Part shown: positions 38,324-48,331 of the stretch, one piece after another
How the letters are laid out: the number at the start of each line of letters is the position of its first letter
Numbering within the stretch: position 1 is the first letter of the stretch
Source: Pseudomonas frederiksbergensis
Lineage (GTDB): Bacteria > Pseudomonadota > Gammaproteobacteria > Pseudomonadales > Pseudomonadaceae
Length of the DNA: 64,000 bases
NCBI RefSeq assembly: GCF_017114915.1
Contig: NZ_JAAUOE010000001.1
Coordinates: 245,193 to 309,192 of the forward strand
Direction: 5' to 3'
The notes under the pieces: generated by a model
The model's input: the letters and a program-made list of their open reading frames with translations, nothing else
Databases searched by the model: none
What the model was told of the DNA's origin: nothing
Program-made: the position numbers and the translations under genes

Positions 38324-38551
38324 CGCTGCGGTTTTCCTTTTACTTGAACGGCCTTTTAAACACATAAAAATCCCGGAGCGCTGCGGGTGGGCGTCCGGTC
38401 AACTGCGTCGACACGATTTCTGGCGCAGGGCGAATACAGTAAACCTCGCGCTGCAATCTGTCTTGACTTTGTCTGACCTGCTCCCGGTACTTTTTTAACA
38501 TTTGACCGGGAACGGTCCGACAAACGGAAGGCTGGAAGAGGAGCGGCTCGA

Positions 38552-38932
38552 TCAGGCGACCTGAACCGGAATGGCGTTGCTGGTGTGGCTCAGTTCGTTA
38601 CCCGGCGCCATGTAAAGCATGCGCGGCTTGAAGTTGAGCAGTTCGGCTTCGCTGTAGTGGGCGTAAGCGCAGATGATCACGCGGTCACCGACCTTGGCCT
38701 TGTGCGCGGCAGCACCGTTGACCGAGATGATGCGTGAGCCTTCTTCGCCACGAATGGCGTAGGTGGTGAAGCGTTCGCCGTTGTCGATGTTGTAGATCTG
38801 GATCTGTTCGTACTCACGGATGCCGGACAGGTCCAGCCATTCGCCGTCGATGGCGCAGGAGCCTTCGTAATCGAGTACAGCATGGGTGACTTCGGCGCGA
38901 TGCAGCTTGGCCTTGAGCATGATGGCGTGCAT
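38552..38932 (-). CDS. panD: PanD, aspartate 1-decarboxylase (proenzyme)
   Basis: A 126-residue proenzyme. The self-cleavage site G24-S25 lies in YEGSCAID; cleavage yields the pyruvoyl group on Ser25. It makes beta-alanine for pantothenate. The start at 38932 gives [15 protein letters not shown] as in the family. It is followed, in transcription order, by an unrelated gene (pgi) and preceded by panC across a repeat. Confidence 0.96.
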   Translation of the reverse strand: MHAIMLKAKLHRAEVTHAVLDYEGSCAIDGEWLDLSGIREYEQIQIYNIDNGERFTTYAIRGEEGSRIISVNGAAAHKAKVGDRVIICAYAHYSEAELLNFKPRMLYMAPGNELSHTSNAIPVQVA

Positions 38933-39003
38933 GAGTGTTTCCCCAGGTCGGAATCGAACGGCGGGCAGTTTGCCCGAAGGCTTTGTGGGCGGCAATACAA
39001 CGC

Positions 39004-39050
39004 AAAAGATCGCAGCCTGCGGCAGCGATACCGGGAGGCTGCGATCTTTT
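39004..39050. repeat. Inverted repeat of the AGATCGCAGCC family
   Basis: AAAAGATCGCAGCCT at 39004-39018 and its exact complement AGGCTGCGATCTTTT at 39036-39050. It lies between panC and panD and can form a strong hairpin ending in T, so it may terminate panC transcripts. Confidence 0.8.
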
Positions 39051-39060
39051 GATCTTGCCG

Positions 39061-39921
39061 TTAAGACGTAGCGTCGAGGTTCAGATGCAGGTTGTCGATC
39101 AACCGCGTCGTGCCCAGGAACGCTGCCACCAGAATCACCAGATCCCGATCTTCGGTCGTCGCCGGACGCAAGGTCAGCCCATGGCGAATTTCCAGATAGT
39201 CCGGGCGCAGCCCGGCGGCTTCGAGTTGCTTGATCTGCTCGTTGATCAGCGTCGGGTAATCGCGCTCGCCCTGTTTGATCGCGTCGCTGATCCGGGTCAG
39301 GGTGCGATAGACCTCTGGCGCGATGGCCCGCTGTTCTTCGCTGAGGAAACCATTGCGTGACGACAGCGCCAGGCCGTCGGCGGCCCGCACGGTGGGTTCA
39401 CCGATGATCTGGATCGGCATGTTCAGGTCATGCACCAGAGCACGAATCACCGCCAATTGCTGGAAGTCTTTCTGGCCGAAGATCGCCAGGTCCGGCTGGA
39501 CCATGTTGAACAGCTTGCTGACCACGGTCGCCACTCCTTCGAAATGCCCCGGACGGCTGGCGCCGCACAGGCCTTCGGAAAGTTGCGGGACGCTGACGCG
39601 GGTCTGGCCGGCCATGCCGTCGGGGTACATTTCTTCGACGCTTGGGGCAAATAGCAGATGGCAACCGGCCTGGAGCAGTTTCTCCTGATCGGCGGCCAGG
39701 GTTCGCGGGTACTTGTCGAGGTCTTCGCCGGCACCGAACTGCAGCGGGTTGACGAAAATGCTCGCGACCACGAAATCCACCCGTTGGGTGGCTTTGGTAA
39801 TCAGCGCGATATGACCGCTGTGCAGGTTGCCCATGGTCGGCACGAAGCCGATGCGCTTGCCTTCGCTACGGGCACGGGCCACGGCGGCCCGCAGTTCGCG
39901 TACGGTTTTTACGGTGTTCAT
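39061..39921 (-). CDS. panC: PanC, pantothenate synthetase
   Basis: A 286-residue ATP-dependent ligase joining pantoate and beta-alanine. The HIGH-type motif is [15 protein letters not shown] (residues 27-41), followed by FVNPLQFG and the FGQKDFQQL region near 150. The start overlaps the panB stop as ATGA. Confidence 0.96.
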   Translation of the reverse strand: MNTVKTVRELRAAVARARSEGKRIGFVPTMGNLHSGHIALITKATQRVDFVVASIFVNPLQFGAGEDLDKYPRTLAADQEKLLQAGCHLLFAPSVEEMYPDGMAGQTRVSVPQLSEGLCGASRPGHFEGVATVVSKLFNMVQPDLAIFGQKDFQQLAVIRALVHDLNMPIQIIGEPTVRAADGLALSSRNGFLSEEQRAIAPEVYRTLTRISDAIKQGERDYPTLINEQIKQLEAAGLRPDYLEIRHGLTLRPATTEDRDLVILVAAFLGTTRLIDNLHLNLDATS

Positions 39922-40718
39922 GCAGAGAATCCGTGTTCGATGCCAGGGAAAGTCGCCGCTTTGACTTCAGTGACGTAAGCGCTCAAGGCGGCTTGAATGC
40001 TGGATTGGTCAGTCATGAAGTTTTTCACGAATTTTGGCACGCGACCGGTAATGGACAAGCCCAGCATGTCGTGCAGAACCAGTACCTGGCCGTCGGTGCC
40101 ACTGCCAGCGCCAATGCCGATCACCGGGATCTTCACCGCCTGGGAGATTTCTTCGGCCAGTTCGCTGGGCACGCATTCGAGCAGCAGCATGGCCGCGCCG
40201 GCCTGTTCCAGGGAAATCGCGTCGGCACGCATCTGGCGCGCCTGGTTCTCGTTGCGGCCCTGGACTTTATAACCGCCAAGGATGTTGACCGATTGCGGCG
40301 TCAGCCCCATGTGCGCGCACACCGGGATGCCGCGTTCGGCCAGCAGACGGATCGAGTCGGCGAGCCACAATGCCCCTTCAACCTTGACCATGTGCGCACC
40401 GGCCTGCATCAACAGGGCGCTGTTGGTCATGGTTTGTTCGAGGGTGGCGTAGGCCATGAAGGGCAGGTCGGCGAGGATCAGGGCATCGGCGTTGCCACGT
40501 TTGACGGCTGCCACGTGGTAGGCCATTTCAGCGGTGGTCACCGGTAGGGTGCTGTCGTGACCTTGCAAGACCATGCCGAGGGAGTCGCCCACCAGCAGCA
40601 CTTCGACCCCGGCCTCATTGCAGGCGTGGGCGAAGGTCGCGTCATAGCAGGTCAGCATGGTGATCTTTTCACCTTTCTGCTTGAGGCTCTGGAGCGTGGT
40701 CAGGGTGATGGCTGGCAT
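39918..40718 (-). CDS. panB: PanB, 3-methyl-2-oxobutanoate hydroxymethyltransferase
   Basis: A 266-residue enzyme that makes ketopantoate from ketoisovalerate. [21 protein letters not shown] (about residues 41-61) carries the metal-binding Asp, and [14 protein letters not shown] is near 195. The ATG at 40718 ([10 protein letters not shown]) fits the family; the in-frame start at 40898 has no support. It heads panBC. Confidence 0.96.
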   Translation of the reverse strand: MPAITLTTLQSLKQKGEKITMLTCYDATFAHACNEAGVEVLLVGDSLGMVLQGHDSTLPVTTAEMAYHVAAVKRGNADALILADLPFMAYATLEQTMTNSALLMQAGAHMVKVEGALWLADSIRLLAERGIPVCAHMGLTPQSVNILGGYKVQGRNENQARQMRADAISLEQAGAAMLLLECVPSELAEEISQAVKIPVIGIGAGSGTDGQVLVLHDMLGLSITGRVPKFVKNFMTDQSSIQAALSAYVTEVKAATFPGIEHGFSA

Positions 40719-41060
40719 GAAAAAAATCCTCATTACAGGCGCTATGGAAACTACTGCGAGTAACGCGCGTGATTCGTCATTTATACAGGCGCACCCTCTT
40801 TCGTGGTGCTTGTAAGGCCTGGATTGCGCCCTTTTGCGCCGTGTTGGCGGCAGCGGGACGCCTATAGTCGTGAGGAGAACCCGGGAAGTCAATTGCATGT
40901 GTTACCGCATTGTTACGCGTGGGGTGTTACCGGCGTTACTGATGCGATTCAGCAGATTTGTGATGGGCTTGTATCGTCAAAGAGATCGCAGCCTTCGGCC
41001 GCTCAGGTTCGGCCGACATCTGCAGGCGCTGCCAAAGGGCTGCGATCTTTTTGCGGCAAC
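40719..41060. other. Intergenic region between panB and folK
   Basis: 342 bp containing an AGATCGCAGCC-type inverted repeat at 40980-41050 that probably ends folK transcripts. The remainder likely holds the panB promoter. No gene is supported. Confidence 0.5.
40980..41050. repeat. Inverted repeat of the AGATCGCAGCC family
   Basis: AGAGATCGCAGCCTTCGGCC at 40981 and the complementary GGCTGCGATCTTT ending at 41050, with an inner CGGCCG...CGGCCG pair. It is just past the folK stop on the minus strand. Confidence 0.75.
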
Positions 41061-41546
41061 TCAGGCTGCTGGCAGACGTTCCAGGCCGACGAACGGGCAG
41101 GCGGCGAGCAGTTCTGTGAGGGTGCGGCCGTCGGCCAGGCGCAAGTCCGCCGGTGCCAGCTCGGCCAGCGGATAGAGCACAAAGGCTCGTTCCTGCAGGT
41201 GGTAGTGGGGGACTTTGAGGCGGGGTTCGTCGATCAGTCGATCACCGAACAGCACGATGTCCAGATCCAGCGTGCGCGGCCCCCAGCGTTCAAGGCGCTG
41301 GCGGCCTTGACCGTTCTCGATGGCTTGCAGGGCATCGAGCAGCTCCAGCGGTGCGAGGTGACTGTCGAGGGCGGCGACCGCATTGGTATAGCGTGGTTGG
41401 CCGGGCAGCAGCGAGTCGCTTTGATAAAACCCGGAAACCCCGACCAGTTCGGTCTGTGGCAACCGCGCCAGCGCCAGGGCAGCGCTGCGCAACTGTTCGG
41501 CGGGGTCAGCCAGGTTGCTGCCCATGCCGATGTAGATACGTTCCAT
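41061..41546 (-). CDS. folK: FolK, HPPK (hydroxymethyldihydropterin pyrophosphokinase)
   Basis: A 161-residue folate enzyme. YIGMGSNLADP is the N-terminal motif, and RWGPRTLDLDIVLFGD (about residues 87-102) is the HPPK signature with the two magnesium-binding aspartates. It lies 3 bp after pcnB, a common pairing in gamma-proteobacteria. Confidence 0.95.
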   Translation of the reverse strand: MERIYIGMGSNLADPAEQLRSAALALARLPQTELVGVSGFYQSDSLLPGQPRYTNAVAALDSHLAPLELLDALQAIENGQGRQRLERWGPRTLDLDIVLFGDRLIDEPRLKVPHYHLQERAFVLYPLAELAPADLRLADGRTLTELLAACPFVGLERLPAA

Positions 41547-41549
41547 GAC

Positions 41550-42950
41550 TTACTCGCCTGTCGCGCTCGAGGCGCCGGCAGCGCGCTTGCGCTTGGCACC
41601 ACCGCTGCGGCGCCGTTTGCGCGGAGCACCGCTGCCGTCGTCCTTGCCGCTGAGGTCGCGGATCATGTCCCGGCGTTCGCTGTCGTTGGCGTCCTGATAG
41701 TCGGTCCACCACTCGCCCAGGCCATCGGTCTGCTCCCCGGCACTTTCGCGTAGCAGCAGGAAGTCGTAACCGGCGCGGAACCGTGGGTTATCGAGCAACA
41801 GGTCGGCGCGTTTGCCGCTGCGCCGTGGCAGACGCTCCTGCATGTCCCAGATCTCGCGGATCGGCATCGTGAAGCGTTTCGGAATCGCGATGCGCTGGCA
41901 CTGTTCAGCGATCAGCTCATGCGCCGCTTCCTGCATCGCCGGAATTGGCGGCATGCCGCGCTCTTGCAGGCGCAACACGCGGGCCGGCAGGGCAGGCCAG
42001 AGCAGGGCGGCAAACAGGAACGCCGGAGTGACCGGTTTGTGCTGCTTGATGCGCAAGTCCGTGTTGATCAGCGCTTCACTGATCAGCGTATGGGTATAGG
42101 TCGGGTTGTATTCCAGCGCTGCCGCACTGGCCGGGAACAGCGGATCGAACAGCTGCAGGTCTACCAGCATCTCGAAGGTGTCCGCGGCATGGCCGGAGAG
42201 GAACAGCTTGAGCACTTCTTCGAACAGGCGGGCTGATGGAATCTCGCGCAGCATCGGTGCCAGATCGCGGATCGGCAGCGCGCTGTGTTTTTCGATGCCG
42301 AAATCCAGCTTGGCGGCGAAACGCACGGCCCTCAGCATCCGCACCGGGTCTTCCTGGTAGCGTTGTTTCGGATCGCCGATCAGGCGGATCAGGTGATTGC
42401 GGATATCGTGTACGCCATTGGCGTAGTCGAGAATGCGCTCGCTGACCGGATCGTAATACAGGGCGTTGATGGTGAAATCGCGGCGTTGCGCGTCTTCTTC
42501 CAGGGTGCCATAGACGTTATCGCGCAGAATGCGCCCGCTTTCGTTGCGGGAAGACTGGTTGCTGTCTTCGTCCTCGTCGTTTTGCGGGTGATTGGCGCGA
42601 AAGGTCGCGACTTCGATGATTTCGCGGCCAAAGTGGATATGCACCAGTTTGAAGCGACGACCGATGATCCGCGCGTTGCGGAATTCGGCGCGTACCTGTT
42701 CAGGGGTGGCGCTGGTGGCAACGTCGAAATCTTTCGGCGTGATGCCGAGCAGCATGTCACGCACACAGCCGCCGACCAGGTAAGCCTGGTAACCGGCGTT
42801 CTGCAAGCGTTCGACGATGTTGACCGCATAACGGCTGAATTGCGCCTTTTGCAGCGAATGTTGGCCGCTGTTGAGCACTTCAGGCGTACTGCGGATGTGT
42901 TGCGTACGACGCAGGGGAGAACGGAATGACTGGAACAGCTTCTTCAGCAT
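41550..42950 (-). CDS. pcnB: PcnB, poly(A) polymerase I
   Basis: A 466-residue class II nucleotidyltransferase. The catalytic region is YLVGGCVRDMLLGITPKDFDVATSA (about residues 54-78), followed by RRDFTINALYYDP and the RNA-binding domain RYQEDPVRMLRAVRFAAKL. The C-terminus is very basic (PRKRRRSGGAKRKRAAG), typical of PAP. It adds 3' A-tails that mark RNA for decay. The start at 42950 gives MLKKLFQSFRSPLRR. crcZ lies directly upstream. Confidence 0.95.
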   Translation of the reverse strand: MLKKLFQSFRSPLRRTQHIRSTPEVLNSGQHSLQKAQFSRYAVNIVERLQNAGYQAYLVGGCVRDMLLGITPKDFDVATSATPEQVRAEFRNARIIGRRFKLVHIHFGREIIEVATFRANHPQNDEDEDSNQSSRNESGRILRDNVYGTLEEDAQRRDFTINALYYDPVSERILDYANGVHDIRNHLIRLIGDPKQRYQEDPVRMLRAVRFAAKLDFGIEKHSALPIRDLAPMLREIPSARLFEEVLKLFLSGHAADTFEMLVDLQLFDPLFPASAAALEYNPTYTHTLISEALINTDLRIKQHKPVTPAFLFAALLWPALPARVLRLQERGMPPIPAMQEAAHELIAEQCQRIAIPKRFTMPIREIWDMQERLPRRSGKRADLLLDNPRFRAGYDFLLLRESAGEQTDGLGEWWTDYQDANDSERRDMIRDLSGKDDGSGAPRKRRRSGGAKRKRAAGASSATGE

Positions 42951-43114
42951 GGGATGCACTGTTTGAAGGAATGTTCGGCCAAAACGAAGAATGACCGCAT
43001 GATGGGCCGGGATTCTAGCATTTAGTCGGGGGATGGTGTAGGACACAGCAGTTATGAGCTGTAAGCCGCAAGCTTCAATCTGGAAACGAGCTGATGAGAG
43101 GGGGGATCGCGGAA
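42951..43114. other. Gap between crcZ and pcnB
   Basis: About 160 bp that includes GAGCTGTAAGCCGCAAGCTTC, a fragment of a dispersed repeat, and presumably the pcnB promoter. No gene seen. Confidence 0.4.
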
Positions 43115-43140
43115 ACCACAAGGGGAGCCGAAGCTCCCCA
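43115..43140 (-). terminator. Terminator of crcZ
   Basis: Minus strand GGGGAGC-TTCG-GCTCCCC followed by TTGTGGTTTCC. The T-run is interrupted, but the stem is strong. Confidence 0.75.
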
Positions 43141-43483
43141 AGAAGTAGTTGCGTGCTCTATTTTTATTATTGGTTTCGGGCTTCTTGTTTTTGTTGAGCG
43201 CCCTCGCCATGAAGTTTTTCCTTCATGACCCTCCCAATCGGGAGCCAAGAGCAAACGGATTGCTTTGGTCGCTGTGTTGCTGTGATCGAGTGATCCAACC
43301 AGTTCAGGCACTGTCTTGGGACAGTTTTTTATTGTTCTCGGCCTGGTCGTGGGGCAAGCCCCAAATGCAACGCCTCTCCAAAAGAATCAGTTAGCTACGC
43401 CTCTCGCCGTCTTGTTTTTATTGTGCGTGAGTCGATTCGTCTTATTTTTATTGTCTTGTGCATTACTTGTTATTGTTCTTGTA
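43115..43483 (-). ncRNA. crcZ: CrcZ, Hfq/Crc-sequestering small RNA
   Basis: Position between cbrB and pcnB is the conserved place of crcZ. The minus strand carries six A-rich Hfq/Crc motifs, at about 43466-43481, 43441-43454, 43411-43425, 43324-43337, 43184-43196 and 43158-43173 (for example GACAATAAAAATAAG and CACAATAAAAACAAG). A perfect sigma-54 promoter sits just upstream and a TTCG-loop terminator at the end, giving a transcript of about 370 nt. CrcZ binds Hfq and thereby relieves catabolite repression. Exact ends are inferred from the promoter and hairpin. Confidence 0.9.
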
Positions 43484-43493
43484 CCGAACATAT

Positions 43494-43511
43494 AGCAGGG
43501 TGCGTGCCAAC
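43494..43511 (-). promoter_or_regulatory. Sigma-54 promoter of crcZ
   Basis: Minus strand GTTGGCACGCACCCTGCT: GG (43508-43507) and GC (43496-43495) are ten bases apart and the -24 half is the full consensus TTGGCACG. Confidence 0.92.
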
Positions 43512-43567
43512 TTTTGTGAAGCCCAGTAAAACAAGGGGTTAGGCGGGCTAATGAAGTTTTTCGAGGC

Positions 43568-43605
43568 CAAAAAAAACCGGGGCTTCGTTACCGTAAGCCC
43601 CGGCT
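43568..43605 (-). terminator. Terminator after cbrB
   Basis: Minus strand CCGGGGCTTACGG-TAA-CGAAGCCCCGG followed by eight T. It separates cbrB from crcZ, so crcZ depends on its own promoter. Confidence 0.92.
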
Positions 43606-43607
43606 TC

Positions 43608-43633
43608 TGTTACGTGAAAAAGCTGAGGTAACA
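43608..43633. promoter_or_regulatory. CbrB binding site
   Basis: TGTTAC (43608-43613), 14 bases, GTAACA (43628-43633): an exact match to the CbrB palindrome described upstream of crcZ, about 110 bp before the -24 element. A further TGTTAC is at 43653. Confidence 0.85.
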
Positions 43634-43680
43634 GTTTTTCCACAATGTCACGTGTTACCCGCGCATTCGACAGGCGCGGT

Positions 43681-45117
43681 TCAGCTCTCGCTGGCCACCC
43701 CGGTCTTGCGTCGCGGGATGCCCAGGCGCTGACGGCGTTCCCACAGGCATTTGCGACTGACCCCGAGTTTGCGGGCCAGCTCGGTTTCGGTCATGTGATC
43801 CTGATGCTCGAGGACGAAATGCTGGAAATAGTCTTCCAGAGACAAATCTTCGGTCGGCTCGTGGCTGGTGTTACCGGCGCTGTTGCCCTGCTGGGGCGCC
43901 AGGCCGATGAAGTCGTCGTCTTCCAGATCGCTGAGTTCGATGTCGATACCCAACAGCTCGGCGGAAATTTCCGGGCTTTCGCACAGGATCACTGCGCGCT
44001 CGACCGCGTTTTCCAGCTCGCGAACGTTACCTGGCCAGGAGTAATGCCGAATCGCCTGCTCGGCATCCAGGGCGAATTTCAGATCAGTGCGGTTGACCCG
44101 CGCGCTCTGCCGCGCCAGGAAGGCATTGGCAATTTCATTGACGTCCGCACCGCGTTCACGCAAGGCCGGCAGTTTCAGGGCGATCACGTGAAGGCGGTAA
44201 TACAAGTCTTCACGGAACTGACCGATCTTCGCCAGGCTCTTGAGGTCCCGGTGGGTGGCGGCGATCAGGCGTACATCGACTTTCTGCGATTGAACCGAGC
44301 CGACCCGGCGGATTTCACCTTCCTGCAATACGCGCAGCAGGCGGGCCTGGGCTTCCAGTGGCAGTTCACCGATTTCATCGAGGAACAAGGTGCCGCCGTC
44401 CGCCGCTTCCACCAGCCCGGCACGCCCGGCGCTGGCGCCGGTGAACGCGCCTTTTTCGTGGCCGAACAGTTCGGACTCGATCAGGCTTTCCGGAATGGCC
44501 GCGCAGTTCACTGAAATCATCGGTGCCTTGGCGCGTTTGGACAGGTTGTGCAGGGCGCGTGCAACCAGTTCTTTACCGGTACCGGATTCACCCTGGATCA
44601 GGACATTGGAATCGGTCGGCGCGACTTTGCGGATCTTGCCGTACAGATCCTGCATCGGCGGGCAGGAGCCAATGATGCCGATTTCGCCGTTGCTGTTGTC
44701 GACACCGTTTTTCGCGGCGCCATTGGATGCTTTACCGACGACCGGCTCACCGCTGGCTTGCGTCGATTGCCGGTCACGCAGGATGCGCGCGACGGCCTGA
44801 AGCATTTCGTCGTGATCGAAAGGCTTGGCGATGTAATCCACCGCGCCCATCTTCATTGAGTCGACGGCCGAACGCAGGCTGGCGTAACTGGTCATGATCA
44901 GCACCGGAGTGCCCTGGCCAAGTTTGATCAACTCGGTGCCCGGCGCGCCTGGCAGGCGCAGGTCGCTGACGATCAGGTCAAACGTGGGAATGCTGAAACG
45001 CTCTTGTGCTTCCTGCACGGATCCGGCTTCGCTGACCTGGTACTGGTTACGTTCCAGCAGACGGCGCAAGGCGGAGCGGATAATTGTTTCGTCTTCGACG
45101 ATCAAAATGTGCGGCAT
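43681..45117 (-). CDS. cbrB: CbrB, sigma-54-dependent response regulator
   Basis: A 478-residue NtrC-type regulator. The receiver domain has LIVEDE at 5-10 and phospho-Asp in [10 protein letters not shown] (about 52). The AAA+ domain has GESGTGKE and an intact GAFTGA loop ([13 protein letters not shown]). The C-terminal Fis helix-turn-helix reads [25 protein letters not shown]. CbrB controls carbon/nitrogen balance, chiefly through crcZ. It begins 22 bp after cbrA. Confidence 0.96.
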   Translation of the reverse strand: MPHILIVEDETIIRSALRRLLERNQYQVSEAGSVQEAQERFSIPTFDLIVSDLRLPGAPGTELIKLGQGTPVLIMTSYASLRSAVDSMKMGAVDYIAKPFDHDEMLQAVARILRDRQSTQASGEPVVGKASNGAAKNGVDNSNGEIGIIGSCPPMQDLYGKIRKVAPTDSNVLIQGESGTGKELVARALHNLSKRAKAPMISVNCAAIPESLIESELFGHEKGAFTGASAGRAGLVEAADGGTLFLDEIGELPLEAQARLLRVLQEGEIRRVGSVQSQKVDVRLIAATHRDLKSLAKIGQFREDLYYRLHVIALKLPALRERGADVNEIANAFLARQSARVNRTDLKFALDAEQAIRHYSWPGNVRELENAVERAVILCESPEISAELLGIDIELSDLEDDDFIGLAPQQGNSAGNTSHEPTEDLSLEDYFQHFVLEHQDHMTETELARKLGVSRKCLWERRQRLGIPRRKTGVASES

Positions 45118-45139
45118 TGATTCGATACTCTCGACGGTC

Positions 45140-48094
45140 TCAGTTCACAGCGGACGTCGCTTCGACATGACGCGGTAAGGTCACCCTGATACGGGTGCCG
45201 CGTTGGCTTTGAACATCAGCCGGGCTGTCGATGGTGATTTGTCCATAATGCTCTTCAACGATGGAATAGACCAGTGCAAGGCCCAGACCGGTGCCTTCGC
45301 CAGGGTCCTTGGTGGTGAAGAAGGGTTCGAACAGTCGGTCCATGATGCTCGAGGGAATACCGCTGCCTTCGTCTTCGACGATCAGATCGACCGTGTGTTC
45401 GCCGGCTTCGCTCTTGACGCGCACCGCACTGCCCGCAGGCGAGGCGTCGCGGGCGTTTGAGAGCAGGTTGATCAATACCTGGGCGAGCCGCTGCGGGTCA
45501 CCTTCGACCCAGTGATCGGGGTCGCACAGGTTGTAGAACTGTACTTCGAAATTGCGCCGGTTCAAGGCCAGCAGGCCGATGGCATCTTGGGCCACTTCCG
45601 CCAGACAGACGGGTTCGTCACTGTGCTGGTAACTGCCGGCGTGGGCGAAACTCATCAGCGACTGAACGATGCGTGACACGCGTTTGGTCTGCTCGAGGAT
45701 CTGCCCGCTGATCTCCGTGAGTTCGGCGTCTTCCTCGCGCTCTTCGCGCAGGTTTTGCGCGAGACAGGCAATACCGGTGATCGGGTTGCCGATTTCATGG
45801 GCCACGCCAGCGGCCAGCCGGCCAATGCTGGCCAGGCGCTCGGAATGCACCAGTTTGTCTTCGAGCATCTGGGTTTCGGTCAAGTCTTCCACCAGCAGCA
45901 CCAGGCCGCTGTTACCCGGCGCCAACGGTTCATCGATCGCCGCTTTGTGCAGGTTCAGCCAGCGGGTCTGGCCGTCGAGGGCCAGGTGCTGTTTATGCAA
46001 ATGCTCGTCCGGCAGATTGATGAAGCCTTGCAGCAGCTCTTTCCACGGATCGGCAATGGTGCTCAAGCGCGAACCGACCACACGCTGCGCGGCAATCCCG
46101 GTCAGCTCCTCCATGGCTTTGTTCCACATGAGGATTTCCTGGTCCTTGGCCAACGAGCACACGCCCATCGGCAATTCCTGCAGGGTCTGGCGGTGGTAGC
46201 GACGCAAGGCATCGAGTTCGGCGGCAAGACCGGTGAGGCGCGAGTGGTAGTCTTCGAGGCGACTTTCGATGAAGTGGATGTCTTCGGTGACGTAGTTTTC
46301 GCCGCCGGCCTTGTAGGGCAGGAAGGTTTCGACCATGTCCTGCGCCACGCTCGGCCCCATCAGGCCAGAGAGGTTGGCCTCGATACGGTCACGCAAACGA
46401 CGCAAGGCGTAAGGCCGGCGCTCGTCGAACGGCAGATAAAGATCGCGCAACGCCTGTTCGACCTCCTTCTGTGCCGCCTTGGCGCCCAACGGTTTGGCCA
46501 GTTGCGTGGCAAATTCCTGAGGCGAGGCGGCATGCAGTTCGCGGCGCTGCGGGCGACGAACATTGTCCACCGCGCAGGCTTCGGCGGCGCTGGCCTCTTC
46601 GGGGCTGGCGTTGGTGAACAGTGAAATCAGGGTGAACATCAGCACGTTGGCCGCCAGCGAGGCAATCGCCGCCATGTGCCAACTGGTGTCGTCCAGCACG
46701 TAAATCATGTTCAGCAGCGGAATGTAGAAACCTTGCAGATTGCCGACCAACGGCAGCAGCATGGTCACCAGCCACACCAGAATCCCCGCCAGAAGGCCAG
46801 CGATGAAGCCTCGACGGTTAGCGGTCGGCCAATACAGCACCGACAACACACCCGGCAGGAACTGCAACGTGGCGACGAAGGCGACGATGCCGAGGTTGGC
46901 CAGGTCCTGTTCGGCGCCCAGCATCAGGTAGAAACCGTAACCGGCCATGATGATCGCGACAATCAGCGCCCGGCGGGTCCACTTCAGCCAACGGTAGATA
47001 TTGCCCTCGGCCGGCGGTTGATAGAGCGGCAGCACCAAATGGTTCAGCGCCATCCCGGACAGCGCCAGGGTGGTGACGATGATCAGCCCGCTGGCCGCCG
47101 ACAATCCGCCGACATAGGCCAATAGCGCCAGGGCTTTGCTATTGGCGGCGATGCCGATGCCCAGAGTGAAGTATTCCGGATTGGTGGTGGCGCCGAGTTT
47201 CAGCCCGGCCCAGAGAATCAGCGGCACGGCCAGGCTCATCAGCAGCAGGAACAGCGGCAAGCCCCAGCTCGCACTGACCAGCGAGCGTGGGTTGAGGTTT
47301 TCGGTAAAGGTCATGTGGTACATGTGCGGCATGACGATCGCCGAGGCGAAGAACACCAGCAGCAGCGTGCGCCACGGGCCTTCCTGCAAGGGCGTGTGCA
47401 GGGCGGCGAGGGCGGTCTGGTTTTGCAGCAGCCACAGTTCCAGTTGTTGCGGGCCGTCGAACACGCCATACAGTGCATACAGGCCGACGCCGCCAAGGGC
47501 GATCAGCTTGATCACCGACTCGAAGGCAATCGCGAACACCAGGCCTTCATGTTTCTCGCGGGTGGCGATGTGGCGTGAGCCGAAGAAAATCGTGAACAGC
47601 GTAATCAGGGCACAGAAGCTCAGGGCCACACGATGTTGCACCGGCTCGCGAGTGAGGATGCCGATGGAGTCGGCCACCGCCTGGATCTGCAACGCCAGCA
47701 ACGGCAACACGCCGATCAGCATGAAAATCGTCGTCAGCGCACCGGCCCAGGTACTGCGGAAACGAAACGCAAACAGGTCGGCCAGGGAAGAGAGTTGATA
47801 AGTGCGGGTGATTTTCAGGATCGGGTACAAAAGCACCGGCGCCAGCAGAAAGGCCCCGGAAACCCCAAGGTAGCTGGACAGAAAACCGTAGCCGTACTGG
47901 TAGGCCAGGCCCACCGTGCCGTAAAACGCCCAGGCACTGGCGTAAACGCCCAGCGACAGGGTGTACGTCAGCGGGTGGCGAATGATCGCCCGCGGGATCA
48001 TGCCCCGTTCGCTGACCCAGGCCACGCCGAACAGCACCGCCAGGTACGCGGCGCTGATCAGGATCATCTGGGTCAGGCTAAAGCTCATCGGCAT
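45140..48094 (-). CDS. cbrA: CbrA, SLC5-type transporter/sensor histidine kinase
   Basis: A 984-residue hybrid. Residues 1-500 form about 13 membrane segments of an SLC5/sodium-solute symporter; a STAC-like linker (about 510-600) and PAS domain (about 640-750) follow. The kinase core has H-box [21 protein letters not shown]-box [11 protein letters not shown] and G2 [11 protein letters not shown]. CbrA carries histidine and signals to CbrB. The start at 48094 (MPMSFSL) or 48088 lies inside the end of cbrX, which suggests translational coupling. Confidence 0.95.
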   Translation of the reverse strand: MPMSFSLTQMILISAAYLAVLFGVAWVSERGMIPRAIIRHPLTYTLSLGVYASAWAFYGTVGLAYQYGYGFLSSYLGVSGAFLLAPVLLYPILKITRTYQLSSLADLFAFRFRSTWAGALTTIFMLIGVLPLLALQIQAVADSIGILTREPVQHRVALSFCALITLFTIFFGSRHIATREKHEGLVFAIAFESVIKLIALGGVGLYALYGVFDGPQQLELWLLQNQTALAALHTPLQEGPWRTLLLVFFASAIVMPHMYHMTFTENLNPRSLVSASWGLPLFLLLMSLAVPLILWAGLKLGATTNPEYFTLGIGIAANSKALALLAYVGGLSAASGLIIVTTLALSGMALNHLVLPLYQPPAEGNIYRWLKWTRRALIVAIIMAGYGFYLMLGAEQDLANLGIVAFVATLQFLPGVLSVLYWPTANRRGFIAGLLAGILVWLVTMLLPLVGNLQGFYIPLLNMIYVLDDTSWHMAAIASLAANVLMFTLISLFTNASPEEASAAEACAVDNVRRPQRRELHAASPQEFATQLAKPLGAKAAQKEVEQALRDLYLPFDERRPYALRRLRDRIEANLSGLMGPSVAQDMVETFLPYKAGGENYVTEDIHFIESRLEDYHSRLTGLAAELDALRRYHRQTLQELPMGVCSLAKDQEILMWNKAMEELTGIAAQRVVGSRLSTIADPWKELLQGFINLPDEHLHKQHLALDGQTRWLNLHKAAIDEPLAPGNSGLVLLVEDLTETQMLEDKLVHSERLASIGRLAAGVAHEIGNPITGIACLAQNLREEREEDAELTEISGQILEQTKRVSRIVQSLMSFAHAGSYQHSDEPVCLAEVAQDAIGLLALNRRNFEVQFYNLCDPDHWVEGDPQRLAQVLINLLSNARDASPAGSAVRVKSEAGEHTVDLIVEDEGSGIPSSIMDRLFEPFFTTKDPGEGTGLGLALVYSIVEEHYGQITIDSPADVQSQRGTRIRVTLPRHVEATSAVN

Positions 48095-48254
48095 CTTTTT
48101 GGCTCTGCAGGATGAAGGTCACGACGATCAGAATCAGCCAGAGCAAATACGGGCGATACCAGGCGCCAGTGGCGTCGATCCACCAATCCATGATGGCCGG
48201 GGAGAACAGATAAATCCCCACTACCAGGAGCAGGACCAAGCGATAAATGTACAT
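48078..48254 (-). CDS. cbrX: CbrX, small membrane protein upstream of cbrA
   Basis: A 58-residue protein (MYIYRLVLLLVVGIYLFSPA...) with two membrane segments, about 4-20 and 34-50, and a polar tail SQKDADEL. It overlaps the cbrA start by 11-17 bp. A small ORF in this position, translationally coupled to cbrA, has been described in pseudomonads as cbrX; role in CbrA production or activity. Confidence 0.85.
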   Translation of the reverse strand: MYIYRLVLLLVVGIYLFSPAIMDWWIDATGAWYRPYLLWLILIVVTFILQSQKDADEL

Positions 48255-48331
48255 CCCGGCCTCTCTCTTTTATGCGCGTGCCCGAAAACGTGCGGCGATG
48301 GTAACGGATGGGCGCGCCACTGCAAGTGGCA

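Noticed and set aside
36668..38347. 559-residue plus-strand frame
   Set aside because: Antisense shadow of pgi.
43149..43394. 81-residue plus-strand frame
   Set aside because: It is opposite crcZ; the A-rich motifs and sigma-54 promoter explain the region better.
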